DNA of 64,000 nt, taken from Micromussa lordhowensis. Lineage: Eukaryota; Cnidaria; Anthozoa; Scleractinia; Lobophylliidae. The stretch is from assembly GCA_964020085.1 (NCBI GenBank), contig OZ026596.1, positions 45,706,811-45,770,810 of the forward strand, given 5' to 3'. Below are positions 36,121 to 46,316 of the stretch, piece by piece; the stretch's first letter is position 1, and each line of letters begins with the position of its first letter. The notes below the pieces were generated by a model, which saw nothing but the letters and a program-made list of their open reading frames with translations, was not told the origin of the DNA and did not search any database. A program made the translations under genes and the position numbers.

Positions 36121-36739
36121 AATGTTGATCTAAATTACCATCAATTGTAAGCATCGTCGTCGATTTAGATGTGGACCGTGAGCCAAGTAGAATGCCGATA
36201 CGAAGTTTGCATGAAACGTGGGAACAAGAGCAGAAAGTTCAGAGAAATAGTCTATGCACATGTTTTTTTATGTATGCCCACGTCATCTGCATTGTACTGT
36301 TATGTGAATGTTAGAAAGCAACAAAAATGTTGTGGAAGAACTCGTCAAAGTATAAAAAAGAAAAAATATCGATTTAATCGTTATTTTTTATCGTTTTCTT
36401 GTAACAAACTAATGTGTCCTTGCAAGAGTGAGACTCATGTATCGAATTATTATAAAATTACTGTTTCCTTACAAATAAATTTTTATTACTGTTCTAGATG
36501 GATGACAATTTCTACTATTATGCCCCTTGAGATAGTCATTGTCATTGGTAGATATATAGTCATATGAAAAACTATTATACCAGTTTGTCTTTTTCTCACA
36601 GCTTATATAGTACAGAATGGAAACACTTAGATAATTTTCATTTGTAAGTAAAAATTGGCAATTACTGTAATTAGTAGACTTGTTCCCTGTCAACTGCTGC
36701 AAACTAAAAAGTCATTTTTCATTCATTTCATTCATTCAT

Positions 36740-37205
36740 TATGATACCAGAACCTCAGCTCATTTCCGACCTCATACCTGCCGAACTAATATCAAGCAAT
36801 TCACTATACTCTTTCGAGGGCCAAAAATATAGAATGCTTTGCCATTATCAATTACCTCTTCCCCTAGTCTATCCACCTTCAAAAGAAAGCTTCTTAATTT
36901 CCTCAGTTAATTGTATGAAACGTCCGAGTCTTTTGTGTCTTTATAGTCTTACCACCGTTACTTAAAAAATAAGTCTCAATACGATGTCTTTACAAGTCTC
37001 ACAGTCCTAACACATCCTTGAGGGGAACTCTCAGTATAAGCCCGGGGGTTTCCTGAGGTCTCCTCGCCACTTCTTACTTCTTCTATTGTTATTATTACTC
37101 ACTGTAAACTTATCTAAGATTTTTAGCCTATTATTCACTGTAACCTTGTATGAATGTATGTGGTGGTAAATAATAATAAATAAATAAAAAAATAAATACA
37201 TGTAA
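36740..37205 (+). mobile_element. LINE 3'-end fragment
   Basis: Reading from about 36740, one frame gives YDTRTSAHFRPHTC, then FTILFRGPKI, a stop codon, and NALPLSITSSPSLSTFKRKL. This is the standard C-terminus of CR1/L2-type LINE ORF2. A 3' UTR of about 250 bp follows and ends in an AATAAATA-type repeat tail (about 37165-37205). The in-frame stop shows decay. The ORF in the neighbouring frame at 36741-36965 is a shadow of this fragment. Confidence 0.72.
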
Positions 37206-37207
37206 TA

Positions 37208-37350
37208 AGGGCAAATGAAAATAGTGGTTTTGATTAGATTGATTTCAATAAGACTGGGCACTACTGATGAATCACATAAAAGTCATTAGATGCTAAATGG
37301 TTTGTCACTTTTTGTTTCTTTGCATGTTTTAGAGCGATTTTCATTTGCCC
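37208..37350. repeat. Short inverted-repeat element, GGGCAAATGAAAAT ends
   Basis: GGGCAAATGAAAAT (37208-37221) is the exact inverse of ATTTTCATTTGCCC (ending 37350). Related motifs follow at about 37448 (GGAAATGAAAATCACTCT) and 37614 (TTCATGAAAACCACTCT), so the wider 37208-37700 region may be a decayed cluster of one repeat family. Confidence 0.45.
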
Positions 37351-38117
37351 ACGAAAATGACTTTGTAGTAGTTGATAAGACCAAAAAAAAAGCACAAAAG
37401 ATTCAGAGTACACCACTAACTATTACTGAGTTATCCTATTATTTCATGGGAAATGAAAATCACTCTTAACACTAACAGTTAATTAATACTCTCCAGGTTG
37501 AATGAAATCATTTTAAATGATAAACCAAAGTGTACTAACTAAAATACTAGCCCTGTAACCCTAAGAAAATTGGAGTGTAATAGTACGAAATATGCTAAAG
37601 TATATTTCACAGGTTCATGAAAACCACTCTGACAACCCCATAAAATCAAGTAACAGTTCATCCGCTAATATGCTTTCGTAGTGACTTCACCCTAGCACTT
37701 GAAAGAAAACAAAAGAAGACAGCCTATTTGGAAAATGACTCACCCCACTACAACCCCTTAACCCACAAAACAAAATTTAATCAACTTAATACGCGAAAGA
37801 ACACTATGGAAATAGTGTCCACTGATATTTATTGAAGTAATAGCCAATAGTATATGGCGCTACCTGCCCCACTCCTCCCCTCCCCAGGAAAAGGTGTTCA
37901 CACTACATAACACATGCTGTTTTCAGCTCTCTGTCTACATATGTTAGAGACTACCAAAAAAGCAAAACAGTTACAAGATAAACACCAATGGTTGCAAGAT
38001 AGGCCTAGGCAAATGCAGGCACAAAAAACAAAGCTTTTTTTCCAACAGAAAGCCCGAGTGAACGCAGATATGCGTCTAGTTGTTCAATGATCGCGGGTAC
38101 GCAGAAACGCAGCTCAC
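37351..38117. other. Repeat-rich intergenic DNA
   Basis: This is AT-rich sequence with partial copies of the GAAAATCACTCT-type motif. No coding region or recognised RNA is seen. Confidence 0.4.
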
Positions 38118-38185
38118 TGGAGCCGGACTAAGCCTAGTATGCGAGCAAACTCATCCCCAGTGTCGTCCTCAATGACCAAAACCAT
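38118..38185 (-). CDS. Candidate first coding exon of an unidentified minus-strand gene
   Basis: On the minus strand an ATG in good context (CAAAATGG, start at 38185) opens a 22-codon frame beginning MVLVIEDDTGDEFARILG. It ends at a strong splice donor (CA, then GTGAGC at 38117-38112). An inverted CCAAT box lies about 160 bp upstream of the ATG (ATTGG near 38344-38348 on the plus strand). These are marks of a first exon, but no convincing second exon was found to the left, and the peptide is too short to identify. It could be a chance match or a relic. Confidence 0.25.
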
Positions 38186-40412
38186 TTTGACAAACAATCG
38201 AGGAGAAAACCCTGAAGCGGCTTTGCACTAGATGTCTTAGTAGCGTTGGGAAAAGAAAACTGAAAACAGTGCGATAAAAATGAAACCCATGGCAAGCGGG
38301 GAAATTGCGTCGTAAAGTGACGATCGTCCTTAGTCCATTCCTGATTGGTCGAGAAATTGGTGTCTTCATTCAGATTGGCCAGAGTTCCTTCTATGCAAAA
38401 ACTAACACTTATTACAAAAATCGTAAAATCAATTAACTAGGTCTAAATATCAAAAAAGTCTTTTGGTTTCTGAGTTCTTTTTTCTCTGGAGGCTTAATTT
38501 TGCACGAAGTGTTTGCTTTCATGACCTGAGAACCTCTCGTATAAAATCATCTTTTGTCAAATTGAAATCGATTGACATGAAAATAAATGAACCAAGGGGA
38601 AACACAGCATTCAAGAGAAATGTTCCTTTTCTGTGATGTTCACATATTGAACTGCTCTTTTTGTTTTATTTCCCTGTTCAATTTATAAGGAGGAAAAAGA
38701 AACGGATCAACATTGAACGATTGCATGCGTGTTCATTGGCTCTGAAACAATTGTTTTAAATTTAGTGTTAATGGTTTCATATCGATTTCTTTGCCACAAT
38801 TAACACTTTAACTAGGTTGATATTATAAATGATTTTCAAAGGTACCGACTGTCTGACATAGCGATTAAAAATTCGCTATAACTTGAAGTCCGCAACCACC
38901 TTCCTAATTAAAACAATTTTCAAATTGAAGCATTCGTTCGTCTGACATGAAGTATTTTTAATTACTCAATCAGCCGTCTGGTATTTTGATTAAGACTGGC
39001 GGTTAGTAGGACATTTACTTATCATACTGAGATGCTTCCATTTATATAGATGAGAAAACTAGAAGCATTCTAAGATAGGTTAGTTTGTTTGAAAATCAAT
39101 TTCTCCACAATATCAATTACCATCAGCTGTTGTTTCCTATTCTTTCGCAGGAGTTTCTTCTCATCGCTCTTTAGCAATGGTTTCGTTTGAGATCCGGGTG
39201 CCCTTCACGGCGCCCTTCACCTTTTAACTCCCACAACAAAATACCTTGAATCGTTCCAATCAGTCAGCATTTTAGCATGTCTTACGATGTTTATGTTATT
39301 CTTGTGGTGGAAACTGTAGAAGTTCATTGCCAATTAGTACTGTATACAAATAAAAGTTGAGGGAAAGATCTGCCGTATTGTAATCCGCATCAACCGAGCC
39401 GCTCTTTGACTTTTTCAGATTCAACTGGAAAATGAATTACTCCTGACAATAATGATTCCTTTATTGAAAACATTTTAAAAATGTAACGCCTTTTGTTAAA
39501 GAAAGAAAAAAGATGTGAAAGGTTCTTGGAAAGCGGTCTCTTCAGCGGTCTATATAATTACCGACTATCGGCGAGTTTCGGCGGAACCGTTTGTGTATTG
39601 ATAGCGCGCGAATGTTCCATTGTAAACCGTGCGTATAGCGACATCGAATTGTGTAGGTTTTCTACCCATGGAAAATCCAAATAAAACTGATCAATGCGAT
39701 TCAATGGTGATCAATGCGATTCAATGGTGCGATTCAATGGTGCTGGACGAAAACCCTGTTTCAGCATTTTGAGACCAGTTCAAAGACAGAGAGGGAACAA
39801 CCTGCTTTATTGTTGTTTTAAATGAGTTTACTTTATTTCAGTAGCTGTCACCACAGTGACATAAAAGTAAGTCAACAAAGTTGCCGCAGAAAATCAGCTG
39901 CGGCGTGCGGGTTACTCGGGTCAATTTATAAATTTATCTTTTTCAAAGCTCTTGGTTTCATTTCACATTTGTACAAAGTAACACCGAGGAAACATTGGAG
40001 AACCACAAAACCTCGACAGCAATGATTTGAATCCCAGACGAAACATATAAAATAATGAGCCGAGGCAGATCTTTGTTCTGAATGTCAATAACAAGGCAAG
40101 ATTGTTTCTTCTCTGCTGTAATCACCTGCTGCATTGTGAGGAGAGGAAATATATTTGTGCCTAGTTTACTTCCATTCATCGATGAGGTAATTTCCGCACA
40201 AACTAGTCTGACGAAAACAGCGCAGGCGTTTAAATTAATTTATATCAAGTGCCTTTTTGTCAAAACGATCACTTTCTGGTGCCAAGTTGACGACGTTTTG
40301 GTAAAAAGAACTCCGTAAATATATATTCCGGCCTGTGCCAACCACAGCAAACATATCAGCGAACTAGAATTGCGTTGGACGCGATCGATAGAAGAACGCG
40401 ACATTTTTCAAG
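38186..40412. other. Intergenic DNA upstream of the first GPCR
   Basis: No gene is recognised. A small tandem repeat lies at 39689-39742. The last 100-200 bases should include the promoter of the GPCR gene at 40413, but no clear core promoter motif is visible. Confidence 0.45.
39689..39742 (+). repeat. Short tandem repeat, about 20-bp unit
   Basis: GATCAATGCGATTCAATGGT occurs twice in direct succession, followed by a partial third unit (GCGATTCAATGGT). This is a simple minisatellite. Confidence 0.8.
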
Positions 40413-41393
40413 ATGGCTGGAGAGGTGATTCACTTGGCAAGTGCTGTATGCTTATCCATTTTATCTGTTACCACAGTTACAAGCAATGTTCTTTTCCTTA
40501 TTGCTATTTGGAAAGATCCACTGAATTGTTTTAGTGCCCCGACAACAAGTTTTATTGTGGGAATAAGCCTGGCAGATTTGATAACTGCGCTATCGACGGA
40601 GCCATTTTTCGCAGCGTATTACTATGTTTTGTACTCCGACGGACTAGAAACAGTTAACAGCACTTTAAAAACGCTTTTTAAAGCAGGAAGCAACATCTCT
40701 ACCGTGGCTATCTGCTATTCATTCCTCATTGTTTTGGCCTTATCTTGGTCTCAGTACATCGCAATCAAATGCCCGCACAGTTTCAAAAGCATAGTCACCA
40801 AGAGAAATGCAATTATTTTCAGTTTACTAAGCTTGTTTTATCTAATCTGCTTCACATCTCTGCAGTTCATGGGAATGGATCAATACACCTTTCTTAAAAT
40901 TAATCTGGCTGTAAATTCTTCGTTCCTGTCAATGAATTTGATGGTGGTCTTGTGTTTATTGAATGCAGCTTTTAGACGCCATGTTAACCGAGGGCGCACT
41001 TTTCAACTGTCGGCACAACAATCTTCAACAAGACGCAATCGGAAAACTCGCCGTGAAAACCTACAGCAGCAGTTTACGGCTGTGGCAATGTACCTGGCAG
41101 CTATCCTTCTCTTGTCCGCCTTACCACATGTGATAACAGCTCAGATATTTCTTTACTCGTCCAACAAGTTATCTCCACAAGTTGTTAACAATTTTCAGAT
41201 AGCTTTACAAATCTCCGATCTGCTGTTATTTCTCAAAGTTTGTCTCGATACTTTTGTTTATGCCTGGCGCCTACCAACTTATCGCCGAACAATAAAACTG
41301 CTCTTTTTTCGTCGAGAAACGGATAGAAATAGATCCGTAAATGCTAGAAATGCTAATCTCCCTATAGAGATTTCACTTTATCCACAGCCATGA
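40413..41393 (+). CDS. Rhodopsin-type GPCR, intronless, atypical motifs (326 aa)
   Basis: Seven-transmembrane receptor, presumably at the plasma membrane; the ligand is unknown. ATG start in AAGATGGCT. Segments lie at about 6-29, 44-68, 86-112, 131-152, 162-186, 222-248 and 256-283. Class A landmarks are TM1 SNVLFLIAIW, TM2 SLADLITAL (conserved Asp) and a TM7 region DTFVYAWRLPTYRR in place of NPxxY. The DRY box at the end of TM3 is replaced (LSWSQYIAIKCP), and TM6 has ALPH rather than CWxP. The third loop is basic (TRRNRKTRRE). Single-exon class A receptors are abundant in cnidarians. AATAAA-type signals follow within 20-30 bp of the stop. The paralogue at 43723 shares the DPL-C-P signature after TM1. 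Confidence 0.88.
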   Translation: MAGEVIHLASAVCLSILSVTTVTSNVLFLIAIWKDPLNCFSAPTTSFIVGISLADLITALSTEPFFAAYYYVLYSDGLETVNSTLKTLFKAGSNISTVAICYSFLIVLALSWSQYIAIKCPHSFKSIVTKRNAIIFSLLSLFYLICFTSLQFMGMDQYTFLKINLAVNSSFLSMNLMVVLCLLNAAFRRHVNRGRTFQLSAQQSSTRRNRKTRRENLQQQFTAVAMYLAAILLLSALPHVITAQIFLYSSNKLSPQVVNNFQIALQISDLLLFLKVCLDTFVYAWRLPTYRRTIKLLFFRRETDRNRSVNARNANLPIEISLYPQP

Positions 41394-42466
41394 CTAGAAC
41401 ATTTAACCAAAATAAATAAAACTCAGAAACAATTTGACTTGAAAACAAGTTTCCAACCAAGAGTGGATGAAGATATTTTCATCGTGTGGTTAGATCTATT
41501 CTTTGGAGTACTGAGTTCATGTATTTCATTTTTTAATTTCCAAAGAGGCTATTAGCCCCGTGTAATCAATGCTTGTCTTTTGTTGTTTGGACAGTTTGAC
41601 TTGTACACTTGAAGAATGTTTTTGCAGCCGGCATAAGACCTTTTCTTTGAAATCAAAATCCCAAGAAAATCGATTAAAAAATCTATGCCACCAGAAAGAG
41701 AACGGCAAACAAAAATTATTTTTAAAGAATTAGAAAGAATTGTAAGCGGCCGAGTTACACTGAATGGACCTAATGCAGTGATGAAGATAGTTCCAGTAAT
41801 TTGAAGCAGTGAAGAAGCAGATCGATCAGCAAACTGACTGGCATGGAGAAGACATGTTTGCGTAAGACACTTGGAAACACGTTTGTTCCCCGCCTTTCCC
41901 GGAAATGTGTACATAGTTCCTGTAAACAGTCCCTGTGGAATTATCCAGCGCTTTGAATAGTTTGCTCAAAAGCGAGGAAAACGATCGCAGTATTTCAAAT
42001 ATTGAGTCTAGTTTAATTGCTTTAAGTCCGGACAAATATTTTATTTCCATACTGAAAGAGTGCAAGAGCTAGTTTGCTTTGCACTACGCACATGATGGTG
42101 AACGTTTCCAAAACTGAAAAATTTCTCCTTCTAAATAGTTTCCGTGGCTTTTAGTCGTCCTTCATTCCAGATTTCAATGTTGTTTGATCATGGCAAGAGT
42201 CTCTTGATCATGGTCAATTGCTGTGCAATATTTATCTTACTCATCCAAAAAACATAATTAAGAACCTTGCATAATTAAGAACCTTGCATAATTTCGGTTG
42301 TATGCAAAGTAGAGTGCAGACGTTAAATTTTGATCAAAAGTACGTTACCATGGTTACTAGGATCTCTTTTGATATCAATCGAATGAAAAGCCGATTATTA
42401 TGGACCAGTATTAGAAATCGTTATTATCGAGGCAAGTATGCGCTCTGGATTGCAGACCAGTCAGAC

Positions 42467-42502
42467 CATAGTTAGTAGAGTCTGCTCTACTAACTATGGT
42501 CA
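42467..42502. repeat. Perfect short palindrome
   Basis: ACCATAGTTAGTAGAG is followed at once by CTCTACTAACTATGGT across a 4-base loop (TCTG). It is a perfect 16-bp-arm hairpin, probably a minimal fold-back element. Confidence 0.75.
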
Positions 42503-43192
42503 GACCAAAGACTGATTAATTGATAGATCCAGTGATTAATTGACTTATTAAGTGATTAACTGATTTTAAGTTGATTTATTATTGATCTATTTATTGCATC
42601 CATTTTGAAATCATTGATGATCTTTGCAAATCTGATTGGCTCTCAGAAGTGCGATTTATTCTCGAATTGCACTATTTTTGTGTTATAAATCGTATCTATT
42701 TCCCAGCCAGTGAGAATGGAACTCTAAAAAAAACAACCAATCGGATTTCGAGGCTAGAAATCAAATTACAGGAAAGCAATTTATTCGTGAATCACACTTT
42801 TTTGTGCCGTACATTGCATCTTTTTTCTTTTTTGCATATAAAATGAGATATAAAAGTGTTTCTGGTTCTGCTTTTAACAAACTGTGGTTACTGGATCAAT
42901 AAAATATTGGTACTTTCCAAGGCGATTACAAATGGTGCAATAAAATGGCAATAAAACTAGCTTCATGTCGTGCAATTTTGGTTTGAATTCACACTTGTAA
43001 TTTTAAATCGAGCTCGCGCCCGTCAATTTTGAAAACCACGCGTATTTCTTCAGACCAAACTGCACTCCACTCAATTCAATTACCATTCAGTTATCGGACG
43101 ATTTCGATTTATTTCTTACTTATGACACATTCGATTGAGAAACGACGCAGTTTCGTGTTTAATGCGTCATATCATCGCTGATATCTCATTTT

Positions 43193-43322
43193 AGCCTGCG
43201 AACAGGCTCCCGGTGAGGACAGAAAAAAATCGGCGAGCGAAGCGAGCGCGCGAAACTGAAGAATTGGGTGTGGGGCGGAGTTTCGTTCGCGCTTGCCGGG
43301 ATCCGGAACCTGTTCCAGGCTA
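43193..43322. repeat. Small MITE-like repeat, TAGCCTG ends
   Basis: The left end TAGCCTGCGAACAGGCTCCC is inverted, imperfectly, at the right end (CCGGAACCTGTTCCAGGCTA). The interior is CG-rich with GCGAGCGAAGCGAGCGCGC. The size is about 130 bp and the family is unassigned. Confidence 0.5.
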
Positions 43323-43722
43323 CTTTGTTTTCCCGCGAATTTTGGCTGATCAGGCATAGCAGAAGTTTGTCGAATTTGATCGTCCAGGTGATGAGAGTCC
43401 TGAAAAGAGAACTGTTGTTTATGACCTTCGGTTTTTCAACCATCAAGAACGTGTTGACACGGGTGGGGTCAAAAATTTTCGGTCCCCAGCCGTCACCACC
43501 ATAACCATGACGACCGAGCTCTCCCCATGTCCCCAGGTCCGTGTTTTTGCGTGGGCGGGCCTTCCTTGCAAGCATCTTCCTTCCTCCCCCGGGCTTCTTT
43601 GCAAGGACCTAGCCAAGGAAAATCTTCATCTGGAAGCTGTGCGTGGTTAATCAGACCCTTCAGGTGCCTTTAATGGTTCCAACGTAAGCTGGGCGCTAAG
43701 CAGTTTTGTCAAACAACAAATT

Positions 43723-44799
43723 ATGAATTCAACGAATGCGACGGAGTTGGGGAACACAACTATTTATGACGAGTGGGAGGCATTTGGCGCAGTAGAAGCG
43801 TTTATTATCGTTGCCTTATCTCTACTAGCTGTGGTAACAGTTCTCAGTAATGGCGTGTTTCTGTGGACCTTCTACAAAGACCCTTTGAAGTGTCTGCGAA
43901 CACCTTCTGCTGTTGTGATCGCTGGTTTAACAAGCGCTAATTTTCTCACTGGCCTGATCGTGGAGCCAGCGTTCGTGGCGTTCTATTTGTGGCAGTATGT
44001 CGCCGATGAGGACGAGTGGGCAGCCTTTCTTCGCTTCGCCCAAGCCTTTTCTTTCGTAACAATGAACACCTCATTCCTTCTGATGTTAGCCCTGGCAATA
44101 ATTCAGTATTTGCTGATTAAGTACCCCAGGGTTTACCAAAAGGCTGTCAGCCGCAGGTCTGCAGTTTGTGGAGTGATTGCAATCTGGATTTATGCTATCT
44201 TTTTTGCTCTGTTGCCTGAGATGTTTCATGTCGACGGGTTTTCCTACTTCATGGCCGACATGATACTTCATGTAACATTGCTGACAGTTGTTCTTGTGAT
44301 TCTGTATATAGCCATATACTTTGAGTTTCGTAAACTAGCTCAACGACATAGAAATGCAGATTTAGGACAAAACGCGGAAGAAGAAGGGTCTGTTGTGGAG
44401 CCGACAGACTCTGAGCAACAACGCCGTCAGGCCGAAAAGGATTTTGTCTACGGAACATTTATTTTGACACTTATTTTGATCATAACTGTGTGGCCATTCT
44501 GTATAGCTCTGTACATAACGATTTGTTGCTTCTCAATTAAAGCGTATATTGCAGTGGTAGTCACTCAGCTTTTCTTGCTGTGGAAGTTTGCAATGGATCC
44601 GTTTGTGTTTGCATGGCGTCTACGGAAGTTCAGAAAGTCACTGGTGTTTGCCATTCAGGGAAGCTGCTTCTGTCCAAAGACGTCATCACTGGGAGCTATG
44701 TATGTCAGAGAAGAAGCAGCAGCCAGCCCTAGACCAGAGGCTGATGATGAGGATGTGGAAGTGACTGTTGTAGATAACAGAGATGCCGCAGAGCAGTAG
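43723..44799 (+). CDS. Rhodopsin-type GPCR, intronless, DRY-less paralogue (358 aa)
   Basis: Seven-transmembrane receptor with an N-terminus holding three N-glycosylation sites (NST, NAT, NTT within residues 2-13). TM1 ends SNGVFLWTFYKDPLKC. In TM2 the usual Asp appears as Asn (GLTSANFLTGL). The end of TM3 reads LALAIIQYLLIKYP, so DRY is IQY. TM6 keeps a proline (ITVWPFCIAL). TM7 reads KFAMDPFVFAWRLRKFRKS, a DPxxF form of NPxxY. The tail is acidic (PEADDEDVEVTVVD). DPL-C-P after TM1, the EP motif after TM2 and the W-R-L ending of TM7 are shared with the receptor at 40413, so the two look like old tandem paralogues. Ligand and G-protein coupling are unknown. A Tigger-type element starts about 20 bp after the stop. 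Confidence 0.88.
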   Translation: MNSTNATELGNTTIYDEWEAFGAVEAFIIVALSLLAVVTVLSNGVFLWTFYKDPLKCLRTPSAVVIAGLTSANFLTGLIVEPAFVAFYLWQYVADEDEWAAFLRFAQAFSFVTMNTSFLLMLALAIIQYLLIKYPRVYQKAVSRRSAVCGVIAIWIYAIFFALLPEMFHVDGFSYFMADMILHVTLLTVVLVILYIAIYFEFRKLAQRHRNADLGQNAEEEGSVVEPTDSEQQRRQAEKDFVYGTFILTLILIITVWPFCIALYITICCFSIKAYIAVVVTQLFLLWKFAMDPFVFAWRLRKFRKSLVFAIQGSCFCPKTSSLGAMYVREEAAASPRPEADDEDVEVTVVDNRDAAEQ

Positions 44800-44818
44800 C
44801 AGCAGTAAACTGTATGTA

Positions 44819-45639
44819 TGGTGGAATCCCGATTTCTCAACCCTTGATTTTTCAAACCTCTTGATAACTCAAAGTAAAAGTCGTTTTCCTTCCAGAAGGG
44901 ACTCCCATATGAAAAAGATAGGGATGCTCATGGTCTGGCTTAGTGGTATAAATCAAGGGTTCTGGTCTCACTTAGGGTGTTGATGATGAAACACCACTAT
45001 TTTTAGCTGCCAGAGGGGCGTGTTTAAAACACGAAATGGCGAAATGACGAAATGGCACTCCAGTTAGCCTAAACAGCGCTTCGGTTAGCCTAAAAAGCGC
45101 TTCGGTTAGCCCAAATAGCACTTCGGTTAGCCTAAATATCACTGACTTAGCTTGAAGGTGGTTAGCTCTCAATAATTGTATGGGTTAACCATATCCCACA
45201 TTGTTAAGTGCCATTCCGTCATTTCGCCATTTCGTGTTTTAAACACGCCCCTGCCAGAGTATCTTTTAGGGTGCATGTGAAGAAATAAAATTCAAAGAAA
45301 TGTTCTTATAATTTATGTTTTTAGGCTCAATTTCTGCCAGTCTCTCGTATCCGGTATACTAGCACAGGTTTCTGTCCCAAATAGTGGCTGGTAATTGAGC
45401 CTATTCCATTTTAAGTGGTACCTTTTAGGGGTCAAATAAAGCTCTAGCCACGCCCAGATTGGGCTCCTTTGGGGGGTTTAATTCAAAGTTTTTGACAAAC
45501 ATCCCGACCTTTTCATATGGGAACCCTGTTTCCCTCCTCTCTGTTGAACACGGTAATTTCATCTTTTATTTCTCAAACTACACAATTTTTTTTGACAACA
45601 TTCATTTCCTTTGGGAGATCAAAAATCGGGATTCCACTG
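44819..45639. mobile_element. Tigger/pogo-type non-autonomous element with nested insertion
   Basis: The left end GTGGAATCCCGATTTCTC and the right end AAATCGGGATTCCACTG are inverted, and TA dinucleotides flank both (44817-44818, 45640-45641). The same termini bound the 128-bp copy at 57759-57886. The interior is non-coding and is interrupted by another element at 45016-45251. The element lies in the presumed 3' UTR of the second GPCR. Confidence 0.75.
45016..45251. mobile_element. hAT-type MITE nested in the Tigger-type element
   Basis: The inverted ends (GGGCGTGTTTAAAACACGAA and its complement) extend about 45 bp inward. An 8-bp target duplication TGCCAGAG flanks the element (45008-45015 and 45252-45259), which is the hAT hallmark. 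The interior holds about four copies of a roughly 24-bp unit around CTTCGGTTAGCC. A diverged relative lies at about 48684-48842. Confidence 0.88.
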
Positions 45640-45922
45640 TATTAGGGTTATAACAAGGGTTTAGATGTAATTTAAATGTTTTGGATATAGTACCTCTATA
45701 GTTGGGAACCCATGCAAAATGTTTTGATGAGTCAATTGTTTGTTTACATGTCAATTTAATGCCACCCATTAACTTCAGCCTCCCAACCAGCCGGGAAAAT
45801 AGAAACACTCCTGTTCACTGAATGCTGCTGACACCAGGATACTGGTAAGCTCCAGTGGTATAGGCTACTTGACTCAACACAGACTTTATCTTTTTCCTTT
45901 TTTTTCCATATAACATAGAACC

Positions 45923-46316
45923 TCTTAAGGGTGGTGCCTATTATTGTTAGTGCGTACGCCTTCTGCGCATCATGCAAGACATGGTTTACACCACACGTGC
46001 GCTAGGGTTGACATTGACGTAATCAACTACGCTACCACGTATGCGACTAAAACGAAAGCAAAATTTTCCTACTGCAACCAAATCAAGTTTAATGAGCCAG
46101 TACTTAAACCAGCAACACCGGAATAGCAGTGTATCACTAACCACTAAATAGTCACTTGATAGTGAAATGTTGATGTCGGCATTTTTGTTGAGATTCAAGG
46201 CTAATTATGATTTATCTCAAAAAAATGTGTGGCTACTCCCATTTTTCTTTGTGGATTCCAATAGCCCTTGCAATCTGCCACAAAAACCTTTGTATTTAGT
46301 AGGCACTGTCCTTAAA
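45923..46316. repeat. Probable MITE with CTTAAGG / CCTTAAAG ends
   Basis: The left end CTCTTAAGGGTGGTGCCTA is imperfectly inverted at the right (TAGGCACTGTCCTTAAAG). The interior of about 390 bp has no ORF. No target duplication was assigned and the boundaries are approximate. Confidence 0.5.

Larger units (their letters stand above)
41394..43722. other. Spacer between the two GPCR genes
   Basis: Non-coding. It contains a tandem duplication near 42256-42290 (TAATTAAGAACCTTGCA twice), a perfect hairpin at 42467-42502 and a small MITE-like unit at 43193-43322. The minus-strand ORFs at 41552-42065 have no recognisable domain and are not called. Confidence 0.5.

Noticed and set aside
39689..39742. 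CRISPR-like direct repeats
   Set aside because: Two and a half adjacent copies without spacers in a eukaryotic context; a simple minisatellite. No CRISPR array is seen anywhere in the window.
41552..42065. Two overlapping minus-strand ORFs (120 and 79 codons) between the GPCRs
   Set aside because: No domain, no clear coding bias and no splice context. Likely chance ORFs in the 3' flank of the first GPCR.
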